Assembly: GCF_000739575.1 (NCBI RefSeq)
Contig: NZ_BBJO01000047.1
Coordinates: 1 to 64,000, forward strand
Length of the DNA stretch: 64,000 nt
Source of the DNA: Halobellus rufus
Lineage (GTDB): Archaea; Halobacteriota; Halobacteria; Halobacteriales; Haloferacaceae
Reading direction: 5' to 3'
Part shown: in pieces, positions 28,101 to 36,139 of the stretch
Layout: every line of letters begins with the position of its first letter
How positions within the stretch are numbered: position 1 is the first letter of the stretch
Notes under the pieces: generated by a model
Databases searched by the model: none
What the model was told of the DNA's origin: nothing
What the model saw: only the letters and a program-made list of their open reading frames with translations
Made by a program: the position numbers and the translations under genes

Positions 28101-28252
28101 GTGATCGTATCTTCCTCCTCGTAGGTGGACGAATCGAGAGCGATCGTCCCTTGGGTGGCAACTGCCGGTTCGAATCCGACGCCCGTGAGGAGACTGAGTG
28201 CGAGAAGCGCTACGAGAGAGACCGCCCGAACGGAGTTCGTGTCGTCTATCAT
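25130..28252 (-). CDS. Large secreted surface protein (BGTF-type domain) with C-terminal membrane anchor
   Basis: A 1,040-residue secreted protein. A Sec signal peptide at about 10-35 (VALLALSLLTGVGFEPAVA) is followed by repeated Ig-like beta regions. The late ATNQSITGTTNAAPGTEVEL, then FLKTVTAVVTPEGRWTA, resembles the haloarchaeal BGTF surface domain. A Gly/Ser/Thr/Asp-rich stalk and a final helix (LLGFDVLVSLSALTTVAFFA, then ARRE) resemble a PGF-CTERM archaeosortase signal, except that LGF replaces PGF. An EF-hand-like DVNGDNKITYYDI near residue 110 may bind calcium. Many NxS/T sequons are present. Bases 27600-28060 are far more AT-rich than the rest. ATG 28252 is preferred to an upstream ATG at 28282. 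Confidence 0.85.
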   Translation of the reverse strand: MIDDTNSVRAVSLVALLALSLLTGVGFEPAVATQGTIALDSSTYEEEDTITVTVDDGDLAASEDYVVNIESDTEPQQEVRSEDIDDKSIQITTDYPVADVNGDNKITYYDIVYNNSRDGSGGIESVSRNSDGTVEINLFSESDSDDTIGYTRGESVKISHKVDSEFSGSIDASTSNAKGKLHVSKGDEVVTQYSDESENEDRIATASINDEESEQKSEPLTLGPVTEFEADAISGTTLTHTKSVIEIPFSEDVSKAGGESGGLTLTENLTISVDGEDVAGRYALDSDGSDDGQVLASSSTAVDPRSTVSVEIDAVNDSLDTETIEPGVVDVTVTSATVSEDEGAANVYENETIAFLATDGSGDRDQAFEVEDGSGSFVFAGTTGPGSQVFSVDTDARDWSGEYAFTTLLDDGSPDRTLDVVLRELELGVDIADRNVTTADEIEGTITANTGGRTVETMLRDVEGSIVERRNRTLSGNGETPFAFDAETVAAAGPGNYTIGVTDAGSGSTADSRRVRVVDADERSASFHRSTLDEHAGDVVELGIDLRYADTATVTIGSPDAGFRANVTVADDDGDGVVDLWFNTAAAVGAGDVPDDGGDVFGVGTAHSRDGGSADEVLAADIDENLRLAGTIDPGEYPLAVRPGEDPAAPTEQTGTLVVEPAAPVAMTNWVAPAGTDLSTRAALSEATDTERLTAASEVAVGDVVVHRIVSPGLAGAFAEQSGTPTEAFFALAGTGPESRYALNLTSEAPTANGERHRVELTAENATVVADPGNDTYVVAYDSDRVGGFETGDALIASFTVNGTRAYAGLDHEERSLTDDYALVSGSISTDVDPVVVANATNQSITGTTNAAPGTEVELRIRSADGTDPAFLKTVTAVVTPEGRWTAIADFGAQRVDDEFLVSSAVDVVPAVDELLVEGTVRAVRPASPTESGNGTAATAIGGGGQQAGSAGRSGTGGSAGGGADGSDPDPTRTATDTPDADDESDESVLDSTRDFVGGVLGTFVDESGEESLRSRLLGFDVLVSLSALTTVAFFAARRE

Positions 28253-28628
28253 AGAACAACCGGGAGAAAACCAGCAGTACACGGATCGAATTATCGTCCG
28301 CCGAATCGAGTTCCCAGATCGTCGTGACTCGACGCCGGGTGTGCCGGCGGTACGTCTGCGGATGAATCCGTCGCAGTCTACCGATCTTCAACCTACGTAT
28401 GACGATCAAAATTTGATATTAATATCCTTCTCTTCGATTCTCAAAGAAGATAATCTATCGAAATATAATACTATTTTAATATATTTATTGGTGGAATTAT
28501 ACCGCGATACGGACTGCTGAATATTTATCAATTTATTGAACTTATATGCCTGTTCCTACACAATAATTCGGGATGATTCGGATAGACGGTGTACCACAGT
28601 TATGTAGTCCCGTAATCACTACGCGTCT
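28253..28628. other. AT-rich divergent intergenic region
   Basis: These 376 bases separate the surface-protein gene from the small regulator gene and hold no convincing gene. Bases 28405-28560 are unusually AT-rich for this window, with several candidate TATA elements (for example ttaatatatttattg near 28473). They could include promoters for one or both genes. No inverted repeat long enough for an insertion sequence end was seen. Confidence 0.6.
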
Positions 28629-29027
28629 ATGACTCTCGACGGAGGAGAGGGGGGACGGGAGATCGCTGAACGGTGGGACCGTATCTTCAGGTGTCTCGCT
28701 GCGGAACCACGCCGACAGGTGATCTGGTCCCTTTTGGACACCGCGCCGGGGGAGCCGGTGGCGCTCCCGGAGGCGACGATCGATCCGAAAAGTCAGGAGG
28801 ACCTCGATTCGCTCCGAGTCGAACTCTGCCACCTGCACCTGCCGCTGATGGCTGAGATGGGATTCGTCGAATGGGAGACCGACCCGCTGACCGCGACCCA
28901 CGGGCCTCGGTTCGAGGAAGTCCGAGCGTTGTTCGAGGCGGCACTCGCAAACGTCGAAGAACTGCCCGACCAACTCGTTGAGGGCTGTCACCGCCTCGAA
29001 ACCGAACGGCAGCCACCGTCGGGCTGA
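28629..29027 (+). CDS. Putative winged-helix (ArsR-like, DUF7344-type) regulator
   Basis: A 132-residue protein. Residues about 10-85 fit the winged-helix pattern of a family common in haloarchaea: WDRIFRCLAAEPRRQVIWSL, a variable segment, DLDSLRVELCHLHLPLMAEM and GFVEWETDP. The C-terminal helix (RFEEVRALFEAALANVEELP) probably dimerises. The target and signal are unknown. It faces away from the surface-protein gene across a shared AT-rich promoter region. Confidence 0.7.
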   Translation: MTLDGGEGGREIAERWDRIFRCLAAEPRRQVIWSLLDTAPGEPVALPEATIDPKSQEDLDSLRVELCHLHLPLMAEMGFVEWETDPLTATHGPRFEEVRALFEAALANVEELPDQLVEGCHRLETERQPPSG

Positions 29028-29193
29028 ACGGTTCCGAACGGCGTACCCCGAACGTTCCCTGCGGAATCGACGCTTTTCGACCTCTACTCGATTCCCCGTT
29101 CGGAGAGGGATCGAACAAGGAGATGGCGGATTCGACCCTCCGGGCTCAGAGCCGACGCGAGACCTACCGCTCGCGAGGATGCTCTCCGTAGGA

Positions 29194-29266
29194 TAGTCCC
29201 GGGCGGATTCGAACCGCCGTCATGGGCTCCAAAGGCCCATATGATTGGCCACTACACCACGGGACT
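29194..29266 (-). tRNA. tRNA-Gln (anticodon TTG)
   Basis: Read on the minus strand, a complete cloverleaf fits 73 bases. The seven-base acceptor arms are AGTCCCG and CGGGACT, with A as discriminator. The anticodon stem TGGGC/GCCCA encloses CTTTGGA, giving TTG at positions 34-36. The T arm is GGCGG/CCGCC around TTCGAAT. The D stem is weak but possible. No intron is seen and CCA is not encoded. TTG reads glutamine codon CAA and, by wobble, CAG. Confidence 0.92.
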
Positions 29267-29321
29267 GCACACGGTACTCTCGTCGCAGCGCTTGAAAACC
29301 CATCGGGTTCCGACGGCGGCG

Positions 29322-29555
29322 TCAGTCGACCGCGGCGTCGTTCGGGTCCTGCTCGGTTGATGCGGAGTCGCCGGCGATTCCGCATAGCTCGACGGAGAAT
29401 CCGCCGCACTCCGGGCAGACGTGGTACTGAACTTCGTACACCGATCCACAGCCCAGACAGTGGTACTGGACCTGTTCGTCGGCTGCGTCCGTCGGTTCGC
29501 GAGGTCCCAATCCCGCGAACTCTAGGAGACGGCTGATCGCCGCTGTCCCATCCAT
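29322..29555 (-). CDS. Small zinc-ribbon protein
   Basis: A 77-residue protein from ATG 29555 (MDGTAAISRLLEFAGLG). Its centre is a classical four-Cys ribbon: YHCLGCGSVYEV, then YHVCPECGGFSVEL, which likely binds one zinc. The remainder is acidic and probably disordered. The start is chosen because the residues before it are basic and unlike halophile protein. The function is unknown; it lies between tRNA-Gln and the DtxR-type gene, all on the minus strand. Confidence 0.75.
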   Translation of the reverse strand: MDGTAAISRLLEFAGLGPREPTDAADEQVQYHCLGCGSVYEVQYHVCPECGGFSVELCGIAGDSASTEQDPNDAAVD

Positions 29556-29622
29556 ACGCGCTCCAATTACGGCAGGGTCTTGAAGATGTGGGCTTCGAGC
29601 CAATCAGCGACTGACGGCTCGC

Positions 29623-30072
29623 TCAGTCCGCGCGCTGCTCGGTTTCGGTGCTTTCGGCACCGATTTTGAGGTGGCAGCAGGCGTCGGTCTCGGGGTCGAA
29701 GCAGTCCGGGCAGTCGTCCTCCCGGTCGATGATGGTGTCCAGTCGTTCCGCGACCAAGTCGTCTATGACCGGTTCGAGTTCGCGGGCCTCCGCGCGGAAC
29801 TCCGAGACCGACAGGACGTTCGCGAGGAAGCGCTCGATGATGCAGTACGTCTGCAGTGCGTCGCGGGCTTGAATGATCCCCTCGTCGGTGAGGCTGACGC
29901 CCTTGTACTTCTCGTGTTCGGCGAGTCCCCGCGATTCGAGCTTCCCAATCATCTCGTTCGCGCTCGCCGGACTGACGTCCAGTCGGTCGGCCAGCGCACC
30001 CGTCGACGCGGGACCGTTCTCCACCTGCTGGAGGAGATAGATCGCCTTGACGTACTGGTCTGCGGTGTTCAT
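29623..30072 (-). CDS. DtxR-family metal-dependent transcriptional regulator
   Basis: A 149-residue DtxR/MntR-like protein. The N-terminal winged helix reads DQYVKAIYLLQQ, GALADRLDVSPASANEMIGK, then LESRGLAEHEKYKGVSLTDE. The metal-sensing and dimerisation helices follow (IIERFLANVLSVSEFRAEAR, then ELEPVIDDLVAERL). It lacks the SH3-like third domain. A Cys-rich tail (DCPDCF, then CCHLKIG) is typical of haloarchaeal members and may bind Fe or Zn. It lies 34 bases after the ferritin-like gene on the same strand, suggesting iron- or manganese-responsive co-expression. Confidence 0.9.
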   Translation of the reverse strand: MNTADQYVKAIYLLQQVENGPASTGALADRLDVSPASANEMIGKLESRGLAEHEKYKGVSLTDEGIIQARDALQTYCIIERFLANVLSVSEFRAEARELEPVIDDLVAERLDTIIDREDDCPDCFDPETDACCHLKIGAESTETEQRAD

Positions 30073-30106
30073 CTCCGTCCTCCGTGATGCATCGTATCTC
30101 GTCTCA

Positions 30107-30598
30107 TTAGCGGTTGTTCATCAGCTTCGTGACCTCCTCGACGCCCTCTGCCTCCTCCTCGCGGATCTCGACGAGCACGTCGATGAGGCGGTCGCGGTCG
30201 ATCCCGAACGTCGCATCCGACGCGCGCAACGCGCCGATGAGATCGTCGTAGAACTTGTAGGCGGTCTCCTCGTTGCACAGTTGGTCGTAGAGTATGTCGT
30301 CGAAGTCCTCGGGTTCGGTGCTCCCGTACTGCGCTTCGACGAGCGTCTCGATCTCCTCGAACGGGACGCTCTCGGCGTCGAGTTCGTCGACGAGTTCTTC
30401 GAGTCGTTTGCGGTGTCTCGCCGATTCCGCGGCTGCGTGCTCCAAGAGCGACTCGATCTCGGAGTCCAGGGCCGGCGCGTCGTCCAGCGACTGGTAGTGG
30501 TGGTACGACCGAGCCTCGACGACCTCCTCGAGGACGATCCCGATCTGGAGGAGCCGCGCGAGCTGGTGATCGGAGGTGACGCGGTGACCGACGCTCAC
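30107..30598 (-). CDS. Ferritin/rubrerythrin-like four-helix protein
   Basis: A 163-residue all-helical protein with acidic residues spaced as in ferritin-like folds: VLEEVVEARSYHHYQSLDD, LLEHAAAESARHRKRLEELV, LCNEETAYKFYDDLIGAL and REEEAEGVEEVTKLM. The second ligand helix has E-x3-H rather than the usual E-x2-H, so a complete di-iron site is not certain. GTG 30598 is preferred to GTG 30604 because GGAGG stands seven bases before it. It lies upstream of a DtxR-type gene, hinting at iron storage or peroxide protection. Confidence 0.78.
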   Translation of the reverse strand: MSVGHRVTSDHQLARLLQIGIVLEEVVEARSYHHYQSLDDAPALDSEIESLLEHAAAESARHRKRLEELVDELDAESVPFEEIETLVEAQYGSTEPEDFDDILYDQLCNEETAYKFYDDLIGALRASDATFGIDRDRLIDVLVEIREEEAEGVEEVTKLMNNR

Positions 30599-30753
30599 GG
30601 GCACACCTCCCGGTTTGCGAGCGACACGCGGTTCATACTCGTTCGGTAGGTAGTGACCGACTTAAGCGGTTCCCTCGTGCTCCGGAGCCGACCCCGGCTG
30701 CAGGGTTCCGTCGCTTCGGAAACCGTTTTGCCCGCAGCCTCCCGAGTACGGGT

Positions 30754-31185
30754 ATGTTGTACGACGCGGCCGGAGAGCCCGCATCGCTGACGCCCGCGGA
30801 GCTCCGCGAGGCGTACGAAGCCCAACTCAGAGCCGTCGTGACGGATCTCGGCGTCGACGCCGTCGCGGCCGACACCGGCGTCGATTCCGAGACGATCGAA
30901 GCGCTCGCCGACGGCCCGGCCCCACAGCTTCGCGTCGAGGACGCGGCGTCGATTCTCGCGCTCGACGGGAGCCGACCGGACGCGGAATCGATCGTGCTCG
31001 AACTCCGCGATCACCTCCTGATGGCGATGACCACCGGCGTCGTCGACGTCGACGCCATCGCCTCGAACGTCGACCTCGGTCTCACCGGGCAGGAGATCCA
31101 GCAGGCGCTCGAAGGACGGACGGCGATGACGCTGCAGCAGCTCGCGGAGATCCAGCAGTACCTCGCCGAACGGAACGACCGCTGA
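30754..31185 (+). CDS. DUF5791-like haloarchaeal protein
   Basis: A 143-residue acidic helical protein beginning MLYDAAGEPASLTPAELREA. The middle looks like an HTH-type module (VDAVAADTGVDSETIEALAD, then LRVEDAASILALDG). It is followed by helices including LRDHLLMAMTTGVVDVDAIA and EIQQALEGRTAMTLQQLAEI. It resembles the uncharacterised haloarchaeal family DUF5791, assigned from memory. Its stop shares a base with the next ATG, so it is co-translated with the epimerase-like gene. No function can be given. Confidence 0.75.
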   Translation: MLYDAAGEPASLTPAELREAYEAQLRAVVTDLGVDAVAADTGVDSETIEALADGPAPQLRVEDAASILALDGSRPDAESIVLELRDHLLMAMTTGVVDVDAIASNVDLGLTGQEIQQALEGRTAMTLQQLAEIQQYLAERNDR

Positions 31186-32096
31186 TGGCCCGAGCCGTCA
31201 TCGTCGGTTGCGGCTACGTCGGCCTCGAACTCGGCCGGCAGCTCCGCGAGGCCGACCACGCGGTCACCGGCGTCCGCCGGTCGGACTCGGGGCTCGACGC
31301 CGTCGCCGACGCGGGTCTCGAACCCTGTCGGGCGGACGCGACCGACCCGGACTCGCTCGCGGCGCTGCCCGACGCGGACTGGGTCGTCTTCGCTGCGAGT
31401 TCCGGCGGCCGCGGTGCCGACGCCGCCCGCCGGGTGTACGTCGAGGGCCTCCGGAACGTCGTCGAGGAGTACGCCGAGCGGTCGTCGTCCCCGGACAGAC
31501 TCGTCTACACCTCCTCGACGGGCGTCTACGGGGACCACGGCGGCGACTTCGTCGACGAGGAGACGCCGATCGAGCCGACCACCGAGAAGACGCGCGTCCT
31601 CGCGGCGGCCGAACGCGTCGCCGTCGAGGAGGCGGCCGCCGCCGGAATCGACGGCACGGTCGCGCGCTTCGCCGGGCTGTACGGCCCCGACCGCTACCGA
31701 CTCGGTCGCTACATCGAAGGTCCGGTCACCGAGGGCTACCTGAACATGGTCCACCGCGACGACGCCGCCGGCGCGGTCGCCTTCCTCCTCGAATCCGACC
31801 TCGCGCGCGGCGAGGTCGTCCTCGTCGCCGACGACGAACCCGCGGACAAGTGGGCGTTCGCCGACTGGCTGGCGGCGGAGTGCGACCTCCCGTCGCCGCC
31901 GAAGCGGACGATCGAGGAGCGGCTCGCCGAGTCTGACCTCTCGGCGGCCGCGAAGCGCCGGCTCCAGACCAGCAAGCGCTGCTCGAACGCCCGGCTTCGC
32001 GAACTGGGCTACGAACTCCGGTACCCGACCTTCCGTGAGGGATACCGCGCGGCGATCGACGCGTTCCTCGCAGGTGCAGACCCCAACGAGATCTGA
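31185..32096 (+). CDS. NAD(P)-dependent sugar epimerase/reductase-like protein (extended SDR)
   Basis: A 303-residue Rossmann protein. The N-terminal dinucleotide motif is a variant, VIVGCGYVGLELGRQL (GxGYxG), as in the YeeZ/LadA-like group. VVFAASSGGRG follows, then RLVYTSSTGVYGDHGGDFVD (Ser and Tyr of the active site region) and FAGLYGPDRYRLGRYIEG. The C-terminal part supplies a substrate domain. The usual catalytic YxxxK is not clear (TEKTRVLAAAERV takes its place). It may act on a sugar nucleotide or be a non-catalytic reductase relative. Confidence 0.85.
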   Translation: MARAVIVGCGYVGLELGRQLREADHAVTGVRRSDSGLDAVADAGLEPCRADATDPDSLAALPDADWVVFAASSGGRGADAARRVYVEGLRNVVEEYAERSSSPDRLVYTSSTGVYGDHGGDFVDEETPIEPTTEKTRVLAAAERVAVEEAAAAGIDGTVARFAGLYGPDRYRLGRYIEGPVTEGYLNMVHRDDAAGAVAFLLESDLARGEVVLVADDEPADKWAFADWLAAECDLPSPPKRTIEERLAESDLSAAAKRRLQTSKRCSNARLRELGYELRYPTFREGYRAAIDAFLAGADPNEI

Positions 32097-32246
32097 GACT
32101 GACGGAGATTCTGTGTGGGGATCGCCACCTCTGTGTGAGGACCGCCACCTCCGGAGGGATCGTGGTCTCTCACCGGGCTATTCTGTTCTCGATCCGCCGA
32201 CAGTTCCCGGGGAATCTTCTTGAGGGTGCACTCTCACTCGGGACGT

Positions 32247-33438
32247 ATGGGTCTCTCACGCTCCGGTCTCGCGCAGCTCTCCGGCACGGAGCTTCTCGAT
32301 TCCCTCTCCTCGCTCGTGATGACGTATCCGGCGCTCACGCTGGCGATCCTCGTCGGCCTGTTCGCCAGCGCCGTCGGGCTGTACGCGCTTCGACGCTTCA
32401 AACGGCCGATGGGGACGCGGTTCCTCGAATCGGTCGCGGGGCTCGACGAGGTCGCCGTGCTGCTGCACCCCAATCCCGATCCGGACGCGATGGCGACTGG
32501 CGTCGCCGTCGCGAGCCTCGTCGAACAGGCCGGCACGTCGCGTCGGTGCAGTACTCCGGACAGATCCGCCATCAGGAGAACCGGGCGTTTCACAACGTGC
32601 TCGAACTCGACGTCGAGCAGATCGACCACGTGAGCGACGTCGCCGCCGAGCACGTCGTCTTGGTCGACCACAATCGGCCTCGTGGGTTCGCCGGGTCCGA
32701 CAGCGTCCTCCCGTTCGCCGTCATCGATCACCACCCCGGGGACGGCACGGGCGAGGCGTCACGGACGTCAGAACCGACTACGGGGCCGCTTCGAGCATCG
32801 TCGCCGAGTACTTCGAGGACGTGAACGGCGAGCCGGTCCCCCCCGCGAAGCACGCCAGCGAGATCGAGGCGCCCTACACCGTGCCCTCGGCGATCGCGAC
32901 GGGGTTGCTGTACGGAATCCTGACGGACACCAAGCGGCTCACCGCCGGCTGCTCGGCGGCGGACTTCGCCGCCGCGGGCTATCTGTACACCGGCGTCGAC
33001 GAGGACCGGCTGGATCGGATCGCCAACCCCGAGGTGTCGACCGAGGTGTTAGAGCTCAAAGCCCGCGCGATCGCCGGTCGCGACGTCCGTGGTGCGTTCG
33101 CCGTCAGCGACGTGGGCCGCGTCTCGAACGCGGACGCGATCCCGCAGGCGGCCGACGAACTCGTCCAGTTGGAGGGCGTCACCGCCGTCGTCGTCCTCGG
33201 CGAGCGGAACGGCACGATCCACCTCTCGGGTCGCTCTCGCGACGACCGCGTGCATATGGGACGGGCGCTCGGGTCGGCGCTCGAAGAACTCCGCGACGCC
33301 TCGGGCGGCGGCCACGCGCGGATGGGCGGCGGACAGCTCTCGCTGTCGAACGGATCGATCCACACCGCGTTCGGCGGAACGATCTCCCGCGACGACCTCC
33401 GCGAGCGCCTCTTCGAGTCGCTGTCGGGCGACGTCTGA
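32247..33438 (+). pseudogene. DHH/DHHA1 phosphoesterase with N-terminal membrane helix, two frameshifts
   Basis: The reconstructed protein has one membrane helix (about residues 25-45), then a DHH domain (LLHPNPDPDAMATGVAVA; HVVLVDHNRP; AVIDHHPGD) and a DHHA1 domain ending SGGGHARMGGGQ. Such proteins hydrolyse short oligonucleotides or cyclic dinucleotide products. Reading begins at ATG 32247. The frame shifts by -1 near 32540 (between VEQAGTS and SVQYSGQIRHQEN) and again by -1 near 32757 (before VTDVRTDYGAASS). Each is repaired by one added base, giving 397 residues. All catalytic motifs survive, so sequence error is likely, though true decay is possible. Confidence 0.85.
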
Positions 33439-33513
33439 GTTCGCCCGGTCCCGCGTCGGTTCCCGCGGCCCAGGATCCGACGCCCGTTTACCCGACGAAC
33501 ACGAAGGGCCGCT

Positions 33514-34608
33514 ATGGCGACGAGTCAGGGGACGTGGGGCTACCGCGACCGCTTCGGTGACGCCTTCGCGCGGACGTACTTCCGACGGTTCGGTCCCGGC
33601 GTCGCGTCCAGCGTGGGCCTCGGGACGTATCTCGGCGAGCCGACGGACGAGCGAGACGACCGCTACCGCGAGTGCATCGCGGAGGCGCTCGAATCGGGAA
33701 TCAACGTCGTCGACACGGCGATCAACTACCGCTGTCAGCGCAGCGAGCGGGCCGTCGGCGACGCGCTCCGACGGGCGTCGGTCGACCGCGAGGAAGTGGT
33801 CGTCGCGACGAAGGGCGGCTTCCTCCCGTTCGACGGCTCCCGCCCCGAGGACCCCGCCGCGTACGTCCGCGAGCAGTTCCTCGACGCCGGCCTCCTCGAC
33901 TCCGAGGACCTCGCGCGCGGAAGCCACGCGATCGCACCCGACTTTCTGGACGCGATGCTCGACCGATCGCTCTCGAATCTCGGCGTCGACACCGTCGACT
34001 GCTACTACGTTCACAACCCGGAGACGCAGCTTCACGCGCGAAGCCGTGAAGCGGTGTACGACGCCCTCGAAGCCGCGTTCGAGCGCCTCGAACGACGCCG
34101 CGCCGTGGGCGACGTCGGCGGCTACGGCGTCGCCACGTGGGAGGCGTTTCGGGTGCCGCGCGGTCACGACGCGTACCTGTCGCTCCCCGAAGTCGTCGCC
34201 CGCGCGGAGGCCGCGGCCGAAACCGTCGGCGTCGACGACGTCGGGCTCCTCGCGGTTCAGCTCCCGTTCAACGTCGCGATGGCGGACGCGTTCACCGTGT
34301 CGGCGCACCGACATCCGACCGAAGAGCGGGACGTAAGCGCGCTCGAATACGCGCAGGCGGTGGGGCTCGACGTCGTCGCGAGCGCGGCGCTCGCACAGGG
34401 TGAGTTGGCGGCGTCGATTCCGGAGGCCGTCGACGCGGAGTTGAGGGGCGACACGCCCGCCCAGCGGGCGATCAACTTCGCGCGGAGCGCCCCGGGCGTC
34501 ACGACGGCGCTCGTGGGCACGAGTTCGCCCGCGCACGTTCCGGAAAACGTCGCCGCGGGGACGTTCGAACCGCTCGGCGCGCGGGCGTTCGACGCCGTGT
34601 TCGAGTGA
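33514..34608 (+). CDS. Aldo/keto reductase family protein
   Basis: A 364-residue TIM-barrel oxidoreductase. Recognisable elements are VGLGTYLGEPTDERDDRY, NVVDTAINYRCQRSERAVGD (the D-x4-Y pair with Asp and Tyr), VVVATKGGFLPFDGS (catalytic Lys), and later RAINFARSAPGVTTALVGTS for cofactor phosphate. The usual catalytic His strand is present in DTVDCYYVHNPETQ. It is longer than bacterial members by a central insertion. It likely uses NADPH to reduce a carbonyl or sugar; the substrate is unknown. It follows the DHH gene by 75 bases. Confidence 0.88.
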   Translation: MATSQGTWGYRDRFGDAFARTYFRRFGPGVASSVGLGTYLGEPTDERDDRYRECIAEALESGINVVDTAINYRCQRSERAVGDALRRASVDREEVVVATKGGFLPFDGSRPEDPAAYVREQFLDAGLLDSEDLARGSHAIAPDFLDAMLDRSLSNLGVDTVDCYYVHNPETQLHARSREAVYDALEAAFERLERRRAVGDVGGYGVATWEAFRVPRGHDAYLSLPEVVARAEAAAETVGVDDVGLLAVQLPFNVAMADAFTVSAHRHPTEERDVSALEYAQAVGLDVVASAALAQGELAASIPEAVDAELRGDTPAQRAINFARSAPGVTTALVGTSSPAHVPENVAAGTFEPLGARAFDAVFE

Positions 34609-34674
34609 GCGGGTATCGTCGCAACCGACGCTACCGTTCGCGGGCGGACGCCGACGCGCCCTCGAATCCGGACG

Positions 34675-34845
34675 CTATCGAAGCTCCTTCCACTCCTGTT
34701 CGCAGTCGGGGCAGCGCCGCACCGTGTATACCTCGTCGGGATCGTTCTTCGTCTTCAGCGACTCTCCGCACTCCTTGCAGTTCAACCGACCGTAGGTGTC
34801 TTTCTCCAACTCCCCCGCTCGAAGCCCCTTCCGCGTCGTCTTCAT
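34675..34845 (-). CDS. HVO_0758-type zinc finger micro-protein
   Basis: A 56-residue protein beginning MKTTRKGLRAGELEKDTYGR. It carries two CPXCG-like knuckles, LNCKECGESLKT and VRRCPDCEQEWKEL, that together supply four Cys for one zinc. It closely resembles the small haloarchaeal protein family named after HVO_0758 of Haloferax volcanii. ATG 34845 is taken because it gives the family length. The role is regulatory or unknown. It is divergent from the MFS transporter. Confidence 0.85.
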   Translation of the reverse strand: MKTTRKGLRAGELEKDTYGRLNCKECGESLKTKNDPDEVYTVRRCPDCEQEWKELR

Positions 34846-34882
34846 ACTCGCCCACTGGTGCCCACGGGGTAAAAAGATCGGT

Positions 34883-36139
34883 ATGTCCGAGCATCCCTCG
34901 CGTCGATCGATTCGCGTGCCCCTGACGGGCATCGACAATACTCAGTATGAAGTCCCCCGACGGCGAAGCGCCTCCGTGTCCCGGCGCCGCCTCTTCGGTA
35001 CGCTCTGCTCGATGATCTTCCTCGTCAACCTGGGGCGCGTCGTCTTCGCGCCCCTGCTCGGCGAGTTCATCACCGTGTTCCGGATCGGCGAGGGGACGGT
35101 CGGGATGATCGCGACGCTCGCGTGGCTCGGCAGCGCGATCCCGCGAGTCCCGACGGGGTGGCTGCTCACACGCGTTCCGCGGCACCGCGTGATCCTCGCC
35201 ACGGGCGCGATCCTCACGGCCGCGTCGCTGTTCATCGCCAGCGCGACGTCGGTCGCGATGGTCGCCGTCGGCGCGCTTTCGATGGGCCTCGCCTCCGGCG
35301 TCTACTTCGTCGCCGCCAACCCGCTGGTGAGCGAACTCTACCCCGAGCGCGTCGGCTGGGCGATCGGTATCCACGGGATGACGAGCCAGATCGCCGCCGC
35401 GGCCGCCGCGCCGTTGGTCACGCTCGTCTTGACCCTCTTTCTCGACTGGCGGATCGTGTTCGTGACGATCGCCGTCGCCGCCGCCGCCGTCACGCTCACG
35501 CTGTTCTTCGTGGCGCGGTCGACGACGCTGCCCGACGCGGGCGCTGCCGACCGCGACGTGATCGCCGCGATCCGCTCGGAGTGGCGCGTCGTCGGGCTCG
35601 GCGTCGTCGTCGTGGGCGCGACCGGCTTCGTCTGGCAGGGGCTGTTCAACTTCTACGAGCTGTATATGGTCACGAAGGGGCTCTCGGAACCGACCGCGAA
35701 GAACCTCCTGACGGTGATCTTCGCCGCCGGCGTCCCGGCGTTCTTCGTCTCCGGTCGGCTGGTGGACGCGCTCCCTCGCGTCCCCTACATCCTCGCGATC
35801 ATCACCGGCTTCACCGCGTGCGTCCTCGCGCTGACGGTCACCACCGGGCTCGTCCCGATCGTCGCCCTGACGGCGGTGATCGGCTACGTCCTCCACAGCC
35901 TGTTTCCGGCGGTCGACACCTACCTGCTCGACTCGCTCCCGGACGAGTCGCGCGCGAGCGCCTACGCCTGGTACTCCGGGGGGATGATGGTGATCCAAGC
36001 CACGGGCTCCTCGGCCGTCGGCGCGCTCCGCGAGACGGGGCTGGCGTACGACGCCATCTTCACACAGTTGTCACTCGGCCTGCTCGCCGTCGTCGCCGGC
36101 CTCCTCGTGCTCCAGCGCACCGGACGGCTTCCGCAGTAA
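34883..36139 (+). CDS. MFS transporter
   Basis: A 12-helix major facilitator. Helix 1 is FGTLCSMIFLVNLGRVVFAP. The A-motif-like loop WLGSAIPRVPTGWLLTRVPR between helices 2 and 3 is clear, and a second half-repeat begins near EWRVVGLGVVVVGATGFVWQ. The substrate cannot be inferred. ATG 34883 gives 418 residues with a 31-residue basic leader. GTG 34976 (VSRRRLFGTL) is an alternative start that removes the atypical, non-acidic leader and may be the true one. Confidence 0.85.
   Translation: MSEHPSRRSIRVPLTGIDNTQYEVPRRRSASVSRRRLFGTLCSMIFLVNLGRVVFAPLLGEFITVFRIGEGTVGMIATLAWLGSAIPRVPTGWLLTRVPRHRVILATGAILTAASLFIASATSVAMVAVGALSMGLASGVYFVAANPLVSELYPERVGWAIGIHGMTSQIAAAAAAPLVTLVLTLFLDWRIVFVTIAVAAAAVTLTLFFVARSTTLPDAGAADRDVIAAIRSEWRVVGLGVVVVGATGFVWQGLFNFYELYMVTKGLSEPTAKNLLTVIFAAGVPAFFVSGRLVDALPRVPYILAIITGFTACVLALTVTTGLVPIVALTAVIGYVLHSLFPAVDTYLLDSLPDESRASAYAWYSGGMMVIQATGSSAVGALRETGLAYDAIFTQLSLGLLAVVAGLLVLQRTGRLPQ

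Noticed and set aside
27595-28560. AT-rich segment as an insertion sequence or prophage remnant
   Set aside because: No transposase, integrase or terminal repeats. The coding part continues in frame in one surface protein.
32530-32765. Programmed frameshifting as the explanation for the DHH gene
   Set aside because: No slippery heptamer or downstream structure was recognised, and two events in one gene are less likely than sequence error.
33049-34536. Minus-strand open frame over the aldo/keto reductase
   Set aside because: Arg-rich shadow of a real gene without any motif or start context.
34883-34975. Alternative later start (GTG 34976) of the MFS transporter
   Set aside because: Kept as an alternative only; the ATG at 34883 is in frame, but the leader is atypical and the choice is unresolved.
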